From assembly GCF_008042275.1 (NCBI RefSeq), contig NZ_RDBK01000043.1, positions 3,980,030 to 4,015,679 of the forward strand: a stretch of DNA of 35,650 nt. The letters run 5' to 3'. Below the pieces are notes generated by a model. The model was not told the origin of the DNA, did no database searches, and saw only the letters and a list, made by a program, of their open reading frames with translations. This stretch comes from Streptomyces sp. OR43 (GTDB taxonomy: Bacteria > Actinomycetota > Actinomycetes > Streptomycetales > Streptomycetaceae). This document shows positions 1 to 7,140 of this stretch, in pieces. The position numbers were made by a program, and so were the translations under genes. Every line of letters starts with the position of its first letter. Positions within the stretch are counted from its first letter, which is position 1.

Positions 1-3
1 GCC

Positions 4-582
4 GTGGAGCAGCGCATAGATCCGAAGACTCAGCCCGCGTACGCCGCAGGCACAGACCCGGCGTACATCCCCGGTCTCACGGCCCCTCGAACCGCCGCGA
101 AGGCGGACGAGGACCCGGAGCGGACCGAGGAGCCCGCACCCGAGGGTTCCGCGCCCGACGATGCCGTCGTGGAGGCCGCACCGGAGGAGGACGCGGCGCC
201 CGGCGCCGAGCCCGCCGCCCGGACGGCGGCGGACGACGAGGAGGACGAGAAGGAGCACGTGGACGAGGCCGACGGCGCTTCGTCCGGCGACGGGCCCGAC
301 GACGGCCCGTCGTTCGAGGTGAGCGACCGGCGTGGCTCGATCTCCGCGGACCGTACGGGCATCCGGTTCACGCTGGACGACCAGGAGGCCGACTTCCGCT
401 GGGACGAGATCGGCGCCGTCGAACTGAAGCCGGCCCGGTTCGGCCGCCGGTTCACGGTCACGGTCCACATGTCGACCCGGCGCTGGTTCAACGCCGAGGT
501 CGAGGCGGCCGCCAGGAGCAGCCTCAAGGAGTGGACGGACGGCTTCGACGCGGTCCTGGACGCCTACTTCGAGGAGTCCTGA
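4..582 (+). CDS. Hypothetical protein, acidic disordered N-half with PH-like C-half
   Basis: I do not recognise a named family. Residues 1 to about 95 are rich in Glu, Asp, Ala and Pro and look disordered. From about residue 100 the sequence becomes an alternating hydrophobic/charged pattern (FEVSDRRGSISAD, GIRFTLDD, FRWDEIGAVELKPARFGRRF) ending in an amphipathic helix, which resembles a small PH-like beta domain as found in several actinobacterial hypothetical proteins. There is no signal peptide or membrane segment. The GTG at position 4 is the first start inside the window, but the frame is open to the window edge, so the true start may lie upstream. It converges on the SIS-domain gene and shares a large palindromic terminator with it. 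Confidence 0.7.
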   Translation: MEQRIDPKTQPAYAAGTDPAYIPGLTAPRTAAKADEDPERTEEPAPEGSAPDDAVVEAAPEEDAAPGAEPAARTAADDEEDEKEHVDEADGASSGDGPDDGPSFEVSDRRGSISADRTGIRFTLDDQEADFRWDEIGAVELKPARFGRRFTVTVHMSTRRWFNAEVEAAARSSLKEWTDGFDAVLDAYFEES

Positions 583-666
583 CGGTCCGGGCCGGGGACG
601 GCCGGGCCGGGGCGCCCTGAGCCGTCCGACTCCCTGCCGCTACGCCCGGCAGCCGGGGGCGGTGCC

Positions 667-708
667 CCGCCGCGACCGGCCTCCCCGCGGGGAGGCCGGT
701 CGCGGCGG
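667..708. terminator. Perfect 42-bp palindrome, bidirectional terminator
   Basis: Positions 667-687 are exactly the reverse complement of 688-708, with no mismatch, centred on CCCCGCGGGG. It lies between the stop of the acidic hypothetical gene (582) and the stop of the convergent SIS gene (767), the usual place for a shared intrinsic terminator in Streptomyces. There is no T-tract on either side, as is common in this genus. Confidence 0.8.
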
Positions 709-766
709 CGGACCGCCGGAGCGACGCACGGTGCGCTCCGCGATCTCCACCGCCGACTCGGACGAC

Positions 767-1651
767 TCAGGCCTCCGCCAGGACCACCGAACGCGTCAGG
801 TGGCGGGGGCTGTCCGGGTCCAGGCCGCGGGCGGCGGCGCGGGCGATGGCCAGGCGCTGGACCCGGACCAGTTCGGCGAGCGGGTCGAGGCCGCTCTCCA
901 CCCAGCGGGCGCCGGTGGCGAGGACCTGCTCGCGCAGGCCCTCGGGGGCGGCGCCGAATGTCCAGGTGGCGGTTCCGGTGGTGGCGATGCTGATGGGGCC
1001 GTGGCGGTACTCCATCGAGGCGTACGCCTCCGTCCAGGACAGCGAGGCCTCCTTCATCTTCAGCGCGGCCTCGTTGGCGAGACCGGCGGTCCAGCCGCGG
1101 CCGAGGAAGGTGAACTGCGAGCAGTCCAGCAGACCTTCGGGCAGCGGCTCGGCCAGTGCGGTCTCCGCGTCGCGGACCACGGCGTCGGTGTGCAGACCGA
1201 GGTGGGCACGGAGCAGCGTCAGCAGCGTGGTGGCGAACCGGGTCTGCACGACGGACTGCTCGTCCGCGAAGTCGAGGACCACGACGGCGTCGGCGGACGT
1301 CATCACCGGGGTGCCGGGGTCGGCGGTGATGGCCACGGTGGGGGTGGTCCCGCGGAGCCGGTCGAGGAGTTCGAGCACCTCGGTCGTCGTTCCCGAGCGG
1401 GTGAGGGCGACGACGCGGTCGTAGCGGCGGCGGGCGGGGAACTCCGAAGCGGCGAAGGCGTCGGACTCGCCCTGGCCGGACTCCTCGCGGAGCGCGGCGT
1501 AGGCCTGAGCCATGTAGAACGAGGTGCCGCAGCCGACGACGGCGATGCGCTCGCCGGCGGCGGGCAGCGCGGCGGCGTGGCGCGGAGCGAGGTCCGCGGC
1601 GCGGCGCCAGCAGTCCGGCTGACTGGCTGTCTCGATCTCGACAAATGACAC
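767..1651 (-). CDS. SIS-domain sugar-phosphate isomerase/deaminase-like protein
   Basis: Predicted cytosolic protein with two SIS (sugar isomerase) folds, like the isomerase half of GlmS and the AgaS family, acting on a phosphorylated (amino) sugar. Visible motifs: the first phosphosugar-binding loop VVGCGTSFYMA (about residues 38-48), the TRSGTTTE loop (about 84-91), a second SIS start FLGRGWTAGLANEAALKMKE, and EYRHGP, the E-x-RHGP motif of the family. Its 294 residues fit a double SIS module without a glutaminase domain, so it cannot itself use glutamine. The GTG start at 1651 has GGAG 8 nt upstream. It is transcribed divergently from a DeoR-family regulator, a common pairing for sugar-phosphate genes, which suggests local control. 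The exact substrate cannot be read from the sequence. Confidence 0.88.
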   Translation of the reverse strand: MSFVEIETASQPDCWRRAADLAPRHAAALPAAGERIAVVGCGTSFYMAQAYAALREESGQGESDAFAASEFPARRRYDRVVALTRSGTTTEVLELLDRLRGTTPTVAITADPGTPVMTSADAVVVLDFADEQSVVQTRFATTLLTLLRAHLGLHTDAVVRDAETALAEPLPEGLLDCSQFTFLGRGWTAGLANEAALKMKEASLSWTEAYASMEYRHGPISIATTGTATWTFGAAPEGLREQVLATGARWVESGLDPLAELVRVQRLAIARAAARGLDPDSPRHLTRSVVLAEA

Positions 1652-1690
1652 TTTTGCACTCCGAACTGGCGATGGGATGCTCGTTTACGC

Positions 1691-1720
1691 ACATTACTCG
1701 GTATTAGCAAGCATTATCAA
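1691..1720 (-). promoter_or_regulatory. Candidate promoter of the SIS gene with CAAGCAT direct repeats
   Basis: On the minus strand TTGATA (1720-1715) and TAATGT (1696-1691) are 18 nt apart, a good sigma-70-type (HrdB) match about 40 nt before the GTG start. CAAGCAT occurs twice with a 10-bp period (1708-1714 and 1718-1724), overlapping the -35 box. GATGCTCG at 1677-1684 is an inverted near-copy. This is a plausible operator for the adjacent DeoR-family protein (inference). Confidence 0.55.
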
Positions 1721-1740
1721 GCATCTATCGCGCAGGAGGC

Positions 1741-1784
1741 CGCCGGGGTGGTGTGTCTTCTGCCCGCCGCGGTGGTGTGACTTC
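1741..1784 (+). repeat. Two-copy 20-bp direct repeat, 24-bp period, upstream of the DeoR gene
   Basis: Copies at 1741-1760 and 1765-1784 agree at 18 of 20 positions; the shared core is GGTGGTGTG followed by CTTC. It lies in the divergent control region between the SIS and DeoR genes, about 105 bp before the TTG start. It could be a tandem operator or a simple local duplication. Confidence 0.5.
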
Positions 1785-1887
1785 GTGGCTTGACTCGGCG
1801 GAGCCGTGTGCGACGCTTGCGCGTGTCCGGTGACCGCGTCCAAGGGGATGGGCGTGCGCAGGCCGGGCCCGTAGAAGGAGAGTTTTC

Positions 1888-2688
1888 TTGTCCAGGGACG
1901 CCCGGTGGAACGCACTGCTGGAACTCGTCGGCAAGCACGGCCGGGTGGACGTCGAGGACGCCGCCGGCGCGCTGGACGTCTCGGCCGCGACCATCCGCCG
2001 GGACCTGGACCAGCTGGCCGAGCAGCACCTTCTCACCCGCACCCGGGGCGGCGCCGTCGCGCACGGTGTGAGTTACGAACTGGCGCTGCGCTACAAGACG
2101 GGGCGCAACGCCCCGGAGAAGCAGGCCATCGGCCGGGCCGTCGCCGAACTGGTCGCGGTCGGCGAGGTGGTGGGGCTGACCGGCGGCACCACCATCACGG
2201 AGGTGGCGCGCTCGCTCGCCGTGCGCTCCGACCTCGTGGGCGAAGGTGCGGGCGGGACGTCCGGGCAGCCGACCCTGACGGTGGTCACCAACGCCCTCAA
2301 CATCGCCAACGAGCTGGTGATCCGGCCGCAGATCAAGATCGTGGTGACCGGCGGTGTGGCCAGGCCCCAGTCATACGAACTGACGGGCCCGCTGGCCAGC
2401 GGGGTGCTGGGTGAGATCACGCTGGATGTCGCCGTGCTGGGCGTCAACGCGATCGACACCGAACGCGGCGCGTACGTCCACCACGAGGGCGAGGCCAGCA
2501 TCAACCGGCTGCTCGCCCAGCAGGCCCAGCGGGTGGTGGTGGCGGCCGATTCGTCGAAGATCGGCAAGCGCGCCTTCGCCCGGGTCTGCGACCTGGGGGC
2601 GGTCGACTTCCTGGTCACGGACAAGGGCATCGCGCCCGAGGTCACCGCGCGCTTCACCGAGGCCGGCGTCACCGTCATCGCGGTCTGA
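1888..2688 (+). CDS. DeoR/GlpR-family transcriptional regulator
   Basis: Predicted repressor of sugar metabolism. Residues 3-57 form the DeoR winged helix: HGRVDVEDAAGALDVSAATI, then RRDLDQL and the RTRGGAV wing. The effector-binding half has the DeoR-sensor signatures GLTGGTTITEVA (about 110-121), the GVNAID loop, and VVVAADSSKIGKRAF near the end, where a phosphosugar usually binds. The length of 266 residues is typical, although a short GEGAGGTSGQ insertion follows the SLAVRSDL helix. The start is a rare TTG at 1888, chosen because AGAAGGAG ends 7 nt upstream and the protein then begins right at the HTH domain. It is divergent from the SIS gene and likely regulates it and itself, possibly also the downstream dehydrogenase. 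Confidence 0.92.
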   Translation: MSRDARWNALLELVGKHGRVDVEDAAGALDVSAATIRRDLDQLAEQHLLTRTRGGAVAHGVSYELALRYKTGRNAPEKQAIGRAVAELVAVGEVVGLTGGTTITEVARSLAVRSDLVGEGAGGTSGQPTLTVVTNALNIANELVIRPQIKIVVTGGVARPQSYELTGPLASGVLGEITLDVAVLGVNAIDTERGAYVHHEGEASINRLLAQQAQRVVVAADSSKIGKRAFARVCDLGAVDFLVTDKGIAPEVTARFTEAGVTVIAV

Positions 2689-2802
2689 CCGCCTGGCCCC
2701 GGCCCGCTCCCCTCTGCGGTTGGTGCTGCTCCGGGGCTCCGGCGTGCCCGGTTCGAGCGCCGCCCGGATGCCCGCCGGGTCGTTGATGGGACCCATGAAT
2801 GT

Positions 2803-2868
2803 CAAGAGATGTTCGTCAGTGCCTCCAAACAAACAACTCTTGCCATACGGGTGCGCGGTCGGGAACTA
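2803..2868 (+). promoter_or_regulatory. Candidate promoter and operator of the Gfo/Idh/MocA gene
   Basis: TTGCCA (2839-2844) and AACTAT (2863-2868) are separated by 18 nt and fit an HrdB-type promoter about 90 nt before the GTG start. CAAGAG at 2803-2808 and CTCTTG at 2836-2841 form an inverted repeat whose right arm overlaps the -35 box, with CAAACAAACAAC just before it. A small perfect palindrome ATGGGACCCAT lies at 2786-2796. The arrangement suggests repression, perhaps by the DeoR protein encoded upstream (inference). Confidence 0.45.
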
Positions 2869-2957
2869 TGAGGCTGTCGTCGTGAAGGAGCCTTCGGCCT
2901 CCCGTACCGTCTCCGGCGGCCTTCGCCCGCACGACCGTACGTAGAGAAGGGACTCCC

Positions 2958-4133
2958 GTGTCAGACCTGCGACTCGGCGTCATCGGGCTCGGCCTGCGCC
3001 GTTCCATCGCGACGTCCGCCCACCACCCCGGAAAGGGATCGGCGATCACCGCCGTCTGCGACCTCGACCCCGAGGTGCGCCGGCGTGAGGCGGACGCCTT
3101 CGGTACCGATGTCGCGGTAGAGGACTACAAGCTGCTCCTCGAACGGGACGACCTCGACGCGGTCGTCATCGCCACCCCCGACGACACGCACGAGGCCATC
3201 GCGATCGACGCGCTCCGCGCCGGCAAGGCGGTCTTCGTGGAGAAGCCGCTGGGGATCACCGTCGAGAGCTGCGACAACGTCCTGCGCGCCGCGTACGAGA
3301 CCGGGACCCGGCTCTACGTCGGCCACAACATGCGGCACATGGGCGTCGTGCGACTGATGCGCGACATCATCGCCCGCGGGGACATCGGGGAGCCCAAGGC
3401 CGTCTGGGTGCGCCATTTCGTGGGATACGGCGGCGACTACTACTTCAAGGACTGGCACGCCGACCGGACGCGGACCACCGGACTGCTCCTCCAGAAGGCC
3501 GCACACGACATCGACGTGCTGCACTGGCTGGCAGGCGGCTACACCCGGCGCGTCAACGCGCTGGGCGACCTGCTCGTCTACGGCGGCCTGCCGCGCCGTG
3601 AGCCGGACACCCCGCGCCCGGACAACTGGCTGCGTGAGTTCGACTGGCCGCCGACGGCCCGCAAGGACCTGCACCACATCGTCGACGTCGAGGACGTCTC
3701 GGTGATGAACATGCAGCTCGACAACGGGGTCGTGGCCGCCTACCAGCAGTGCCACTTCACACCGGACTACTGGCGCAACTACACCGTGATCGGTACCGAA
3801 GGGCGGCTGGAGAACTTCGGCGACAGCCCCGGTGACGAGGTCAAGGTCTGGAACACCGGACCCAGCGGTTACCGCGCCGACGCCGACATCACCTACCGGG
3901 TGCCCGAGGCCGGCGGTTCGCACGGCGGCGGCGACACCCGGATCATGGAGGAGTTCTGCCGGTTCGTGCGCGACGGGGGCGTCACCGACACCTCACCGGT
4001 CGCCGCCCGGATGAGCGTCGCCGCCGGTGTCCTCGCGACCCGTTCCCTGCGTGAGGGCGGTGCGCCGTACGACGTGCCGGCCCTCGACCCCGAACTGGTC
4101 GCGTACTTCGAACGCGGGCAGGTCCGTTCCTGA
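2958..4133 (+). CDS. Gfo/Idh/MocA-family NAD(P)-dependent oxidoreductase
   Basis: Cytosolic dehydrogenase of the glucose-fructose oxidoreductase/inositol dehydrogenase family. The N-terminal Rossmann fold opens with LRLGVIGLGLRRSIA (the usual GxGxxG is partly altered to GLGLRR), followed by ATPDDTHEAIAIDAL and the family lysine motif EKPLGIT (about residues 95-101). The C-terminal half holds the substrate-domain features HNMRHMG and a QKAAHDIDVLHWL segment where the catalytic histidine of the family normally sits. At 391 residues it is of usual length. The GTG start has AGAAGG 7 nt upstream. It is monocistronic, with its own promoter-like region and a strong terminator. The neighbouring SIS and DeoR genes point to sugar or polyol catabolism, but the substrate is unknown. 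Confidence 0.9.
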   Translation: MSDLRLGVIGLGLRRSIATSAHHPGKGSAITAVCDLDPEVRRREADAFGTDVAVEDYKLLLERDDLDAVVIATPDDTHEAIAIDALRAGKAVFVEKPLGITVESCDNVLRAAYETGTRLYVGHNMRHMGVVRLMRDIIARGDIGEPKAVWVRHFVGYGGDYYFKDWHADRTRTTGLLLQKAAHDIDVLHWLAGGYTRRVNALGDLLVYGGLPRREPDTPRPDNWLREFDWPPTARKDLHHIVDVEDVSVMNMQLDNGVVAAYQQCHFTPDYWRNYTVIGTEGRLENFGDSPGDEVKVWNTGPSGYRADADITYRVPEAGGSHGGGDTRIMEEFCRFVRDGGVTDTSPVAARMSVAAGVLATRSLREGGAPYDVPALDPELVAYFERGQVRS

Positions 4134-4149
4134 GGATCTGACCGGGAAG

Positions 4150-4177
4150 GCCGGACAGGGCCCTGGTCCTGTCCGGC
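4150..4177 (+). terminator. Intrinsic terminator after the Gfo/Idh/MocA gene
   Basis: A perfect 10-bp stem, GCCGGACAGG at 4150-4159 with CCTGTCCGGC at 4168-4177, closes an 8-nt loop 16 nt after the stop codon. Confidence 0.75.
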
Positions 4178-4260
4178 GGGTTCACCGCACCGGATGCACC
4201 GAGCCGGTGCGTGCAAGGCAATGATCCCCCCTTTCCCCCCACCAGAAGCAGGTGCATCGC

Positions 4261-5514
4261 ATGACCCTGCGCCACGTCTTGGGCACGCTCACCGCCACCG
4301 TCACCGCTGCTGCCGCGGCAGCCACTCTGGCCCTGCTGGGCACGGCGGCCCCCGCCCGGGCCGCGGAGTCGGACACGACCTCTCCCGCCCGGGCTGCGGA
4401 GCCGGACACGGCCCCTCCCGCCCGGGCCGCGGAGCTGGGAGTCACTCCCGGCACCTACACCAACTACTCCTTCTCCGGTGCTCCGGTACTGACCGACGTC
4501 ACCTGGTCCACCACGGTCCCGCACGACCCCGGATACCGGGCGAACATCTTCTGGAGCCATCAGTTCGGCTTCGACCGGGGCAGCGGCGCGTACTTCGGGA
4601 TGCAGTCCAACGGAGGGTCGAAACGGACGCTCCTCTTCTCCGTCTGGGACGTCTCCGAGGCCAGGGCGGGTTCGGCCGGCAGCTGGTGCCAGACCTTCGG
4701 CGGCGAGGGCGAAGGCATGAGCTGCCGGATGAACCTCGACTGGACCGCCGGTCACCGCTACACGTTCGAGGTCGCGGCCGAGGGCGACGGCTGGTTCGGT
4801 GCCACCGTCGCGGACACCGCCACAGGCGCCTCGTACAAGCTCGGCGCCATCAAGACGCCGGCCACCGCCATCTCGCCCGCCGGGATGGTGGACTGGACCG
4901 AGTACTTCGAGTGGAACAACCCCCGCGCCACCTGCTACGACCAGCCGTTCAGCGACGCCCGCTTCGGGGTGCCGACGGGCAACGGCGGTACGGTCACCGG
5001 CGCGGTCGCCTCCACGTCCAGCAGTGCCAACGCCTGCGCCCCGATGACCCGGATCGATGTCGCGGCCGGCTCCACCGTGCAGAACCTCGCCGTCGGCAAC
5101 TCGGTGCGCGGTGCGGTGACCGGGCCCGCCGGGAAGTGCCTGGACGCCTTCGGGGGTGTCGCGGACGGTGTCGTCGCCAACCTCTACACGTGCTCGGGCG
5201 GCGCCAACCAGGCCTGGGTGAGGGCGGCCGACGGCACGCTGCGGCTCCCGTCCGACTACTGCCTCGCCGCGGAGGGCGCCGGCAACGGGGCCGCCGTACG
5301 CGTCCGTGACTGTGCCGGGACCGGGGCGGGCGGGGCGGTCACCGACCCGGCCCGGCAGTGGACGTACAACGCCTCCACGCACACGGTCGTCAACAAGGCG
5401 TCGGGGCGCTGCCTGGACGTCCCGGGAAGCGATACGGCGAACGGGACCGCTCTCGGGCTCTGGGACTGCCACGGTGGCGCCAACCAGCAGTGGAACGTGC
5501 CCGCGACCTACTGA
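4261..5514 (+). CDS. Secreted DUF3472-like protein with C-terminal ricin B-type lectin domain
   Basis: Predicted exported carbohydrate-binding protein. The ATG at 4261 is preferred because AGCAGG lies 8 nt upstream; an in-frame GTG at 4252 would add three residues. A Sec signal peptide (Arg4, then an Ala/Leu-rich core) ends in an APARA cleavage motif that is followed by further near-copies. About residues 65-230 match the DUF3472 pattern as I remember it (NIFWSHQFGFDRG, YFGMQSNGG, LLFSVWDVSEA). From about residue 285 a ricin-type beta-trefoil follows, with CLDAFGG, CLAAEGAG and CLDVPGS repeats and QxW motifs (NQAW, RQW, NQQW). Paired cysteines suit an extracellular fold. The catalytic activity of DUF3472, if any, is unknown; the lectin part implies binding to a polysaccharide. 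Confidence 0.85.
   Translation: MTLRHVLGTLTATVTAAAAAATLALLGTAAPARAAESDTTSPARAAEPDTAPPARAAELGVTPGTYTNYSFSGAPVLTDVTWSTTVPHDPGYRANIFWSHQFGFDRGSGAYFGMQSNGGSKRTLLFSVWDVSEARAGSAGSWCQTFGGEGEGMSCRMNLDWTAGHRYTFEVAAEGDGWFGATVADTATGASYKLGAIKTPATAISPAGMVDWTEYFEWNNPRATCYDQPFSDARFGVPTGNGGTVTGAVASTSSSANACAPMTRIDVAAGSTVQNLAVGNSVRGAVTGPAGKCLDAFGGVADGVVANLYTCSGGANQAWVRAADGTLRLPSDYCLAAEGAGNGAAVRVRDCAGTGAGGAVTDPARQWTYNASTHTVVNKASGRCLDVPGSDTANGTALGLWDCHGGANQQWNVPATY
4351..4440 (+). repeat. 33-bp in-frame tandem repeat over the signal-peptide cleavage region
   Basis: Copies lie at 4351-4383, 4384-4416 and (partial) 4417-4440. Each encodes PARAAE followed by an acidic/Thr/Pro spacer (SDTTS, PDTAP), so the AxA-type cleavage motif occurs three times. 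Confidence 0.85.
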
Positions 5515-5535
5515 TCCGGCCGACCGTGAGCCACC

Positions 5536-5577
5536 GGCCCCGGGACGGGCTGCTTCCAGCGGTCCCGTCCGGGGGCC
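5536..5577 (+). terminator. Intrinsic terminator after the lectin gene
   Basis: GGCCCCGGGACGGG (5536-5549) pairs with CCCGTCCGGGGGCC (5564-5577), 13 of 14 bp, around a 14-nt loop 21 nt after the stop codon. Confidence 0.8.
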
Positions 5578-5583
5578 GGTGGC

Positions 5584-5642
5584 GTCCGGCCCGGGGGCTC
5601 ACCCGGGGCTTCGGTGTCCGGCCCGGGGGCTCACCCGGGGCT
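5584..5642 (+). repeat. Two 27-bp identical copies in a 32-bp period
   Basis: Positions 5584-5610 and 5616-5642 are identical; each begins GTCCGGCCCGGGGGCTC and ends ACCCGGGGCT, with a 5-nt spacer. Each copy contains a CCCGGG pair that can fold. It directly follows the terminator and may be a duplicated secondary hairpin. No protein is encoded. Confidence 0.75.
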
Positions 5643-5767
5643 GCGATGTCCGTTTCCGACGGTCTCGCCCCCGGCTCATGCGTCTGTTTCCAGCCATGCT
5701 CGGTGGGTAACCGGTCGCCGCCGGTTTGACGACGGTCCGACGTATACCGGTGACAGGGTGCCTTCAG

Positions 5768-5795
5768 CCGGAGGATTTGCTGATAAATCTTCCGG
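5768..5795. repeat. 28-bp hairpin in an AT-richer patch
   Basis: CCGGAGGATTT (5768-5778) pairs with AAATCTTCCGG (5785-5795) over 11 positions with one G-T wobble and a 6-nt loop. Both arms are complementary enough to be a protein-binding palindrome. It is 150 bp before the MBL gene and has no T-tract, so an operator or small structured RNA is as likely as a terminator. Confidence 0.5.
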
Positions 5796-5931
5796 TCGCC
5801 CCCTCCCGCGACCGCCTCGACTGCTCTCGGACTGTCACCGCCCGACCCGCCTCGGGGTGACCGATGGGCGGTTTCACGCCAACCAGCCCCTGTTGTCCTC
5901 GGGTTCGAACGCGCGACCGGATCCGGGTCGG

Positions 5932-5937
5932 CATAAT
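5932..5937 (+). promoter_or_regulatory. -10-like element CATAAT, suggesting a leaderless MBL mRNA
   Basis: CATAAT ends 7 nt before the ATG at 5945, so transcription would begin at or next to the start codon. There is no Shine-Dalgarno sequence in the preceding 20 nt, and no clear -35 box is visible. Confidence 0.4.
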
Positions 5938-5944
5938 CGCGTCC

Positions 5945-6943
5945 ATGTCGATCACGGGTGGAGACGTCGTTGACCTGGGCCGGGGCCTGTACGCGTGGCT
6001 CCCGCCGAAACGGGGCTGGGGGCTGGCCAACTGCGGCCTGCTCGTCTCGCCCCGTGGCGCGCTCTGGATCGACACCCCGTACGACACGGTGCTGGCGGGC
6101 CAGTTCCTGGCCGAGAGCACGAAGCTGCTGCCCGACGGTGTCTCCATCGACCGTGTGATCGTCACGCACGCCAACGGGGACCACTTCTGGGGCGCGGGGG
6201 TCCTGCCGGACGCGGAGATCATCGCGACCCGCGAGGCCCGGGAGCACATCCACTACGAGCCCACCCCGCAGCAGCAGCACGCCCTGGTCAACGGAAGCGA
6301 TCCGGCCACCGCGCTCGGCGCCTACCTCGGCCGCCACTTCGGGCCCTTCGACTGGTCGCAGACCGATCCGGTCCGGCCGACGACCTACTTCACCGGGGAG
6401 CTCGAACTGACCCTGGGGGAGTACCCCGTACGCATCACGTCCCTGCCGTCCGCGCACACCACGGGGGACCTCATGGTCCACCTGCCCGCGCAGGGCGTCG
6501 TGTTCAGCGGCGACATCATCTTCTCCTCGACCCCGCAGCAGCCGGGCGACCACCCGATCCACTGGGCCGGCCCGCTGAGCAACGTGATCGCGGCCTGCGA
6601 ACAGGTACTGGACACCGGCGCCGAGACCGTCGTGCCGGGTCACGGACCGGTCCTCGACCGGGCGGGCGTACGCGACCACATCGTCTACCTCGAGTACGTG
6701 CGCGAGCGCGCCCACGCCTTCCACGGCGCCGGCGTACCGGCCGTGGAGGCGGCCCGCCGGGTGATCGGGGAGGGGCGTCACCCCGAACTGGGCCTCCCTG
6801 AACGGCTGGTGGTCACGATCGGCAGCGAGTACCGGCAGCTCGACGGATCCGAACTTCCCGGCGTGCTCCAGGTCATGACCGACGTCGCAGCGGTCGCGCA
6901 AGAAGTGGAGCAGGCCCGTGAGACGGCAGGCCCGGCGGACTGA
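5945..6943 (+). CDS. MBL-fold metallo-hydrolase
   Basis: Predicted zinc hydrolase of the metallo-beta-lactamase superfamily, 332 residues. Zn-site motifs are visible in order: HANGDH at residues 75-80 (an H-x-x-x-D-H variant in which the usual second His is Asn), SAHTTGD (about 173-179), FSGDIIF and PGHGPV. The start at ATG 5945 is chosen over an upstream in-frame ATG at 5864 because the family fold begins with VVDLGRGLYAWL and a -10-like element sits just upstream. No signal peptide or membrane segment is seen. Residues 90-160 carry a helical insert with QQQHAL typical of the SoxH/quinoprotein-relay-like subgroup. Substrate unknown; it is not obviously linked to its neighbours. Confidence 0.88.
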   Translation: MSITGGDVVDLGRGLYAWLPPKRGWGLANCGLLVSPRGALWIDTPYDTVLAGQFLAESTKLLPDGVSIDRVIVTHANGDHFWGAGVLPDAEIIATREAREHIHYEPTPQQQHALVNGSDPATALGAYLGRHFGPFDWSQTDPVRPTTYFTGELELTLGEYPVRITSLPSAHTTGDLMVHLPAQGVVFSGDIIFSSTPQQPGDHPIHWAGPLSNVIAACEQVLDTGAETVVPGHGPVLDRAGVRDHIVYLEYVRERAHAFHGAGVPAVEAARRVIGEGRHPELGLPERLVVTIGSEYRQLDGSELPGVLQVMTDVAAVAQEVEQARETAGPAD

Positions 6944-7140
6944 CCAGCCGGTCCCGCGCCGCCCCGGCAGCACCGGCCCCCGCCACCGCGGCAAGAGAAC
7001 CGGCCCAGGCTGCCGCCGCGGCCACGGAACCGGCCTGCACCGTCCCCGGCCCGGGACCGGCCCCCGGCGCTCCGGGCCGCTGACCGGCCCCCGCGGCTCC
7101 GGGCACAGGACCGACCCGACGACAGAAACGCGGTAACGGC

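Larger units (their letters stand above)
5515..5944. other. Gene-free intergenic stretch between the lectin and MBL genes
   Basis: No convincing reading frame. From left to right it holds a strong hairpin terminator (5536-5577), two copies of a 32-bp-period repeat (5584-5642), a small inverted repeat AACCGG/CCGGTT at 5709-5726, an AT-richer perfect-looking hairpin (5768-5795), and a -10-like CATAAT just before the MBL start. It is unusually long and structured for this gene-dense window. Confidence 0.6.

Noticed and set aside
564..1694. Alternative minus-strand frame over the SIS gene
   Set aside because: It is almost entirely Arg/Pro/Gly, while the chosen frame has the SIS and E-x-RHGP motifs and a ribosome site.
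6918..7136. Small plus-strand frame between the MBL and cvnA genes
   Set aside because: It is Arg/Gly/Pro/Thr-only, low complexity from ACCGGCCCC repeats, with no ribosome site of its own and no similarity I recognise.
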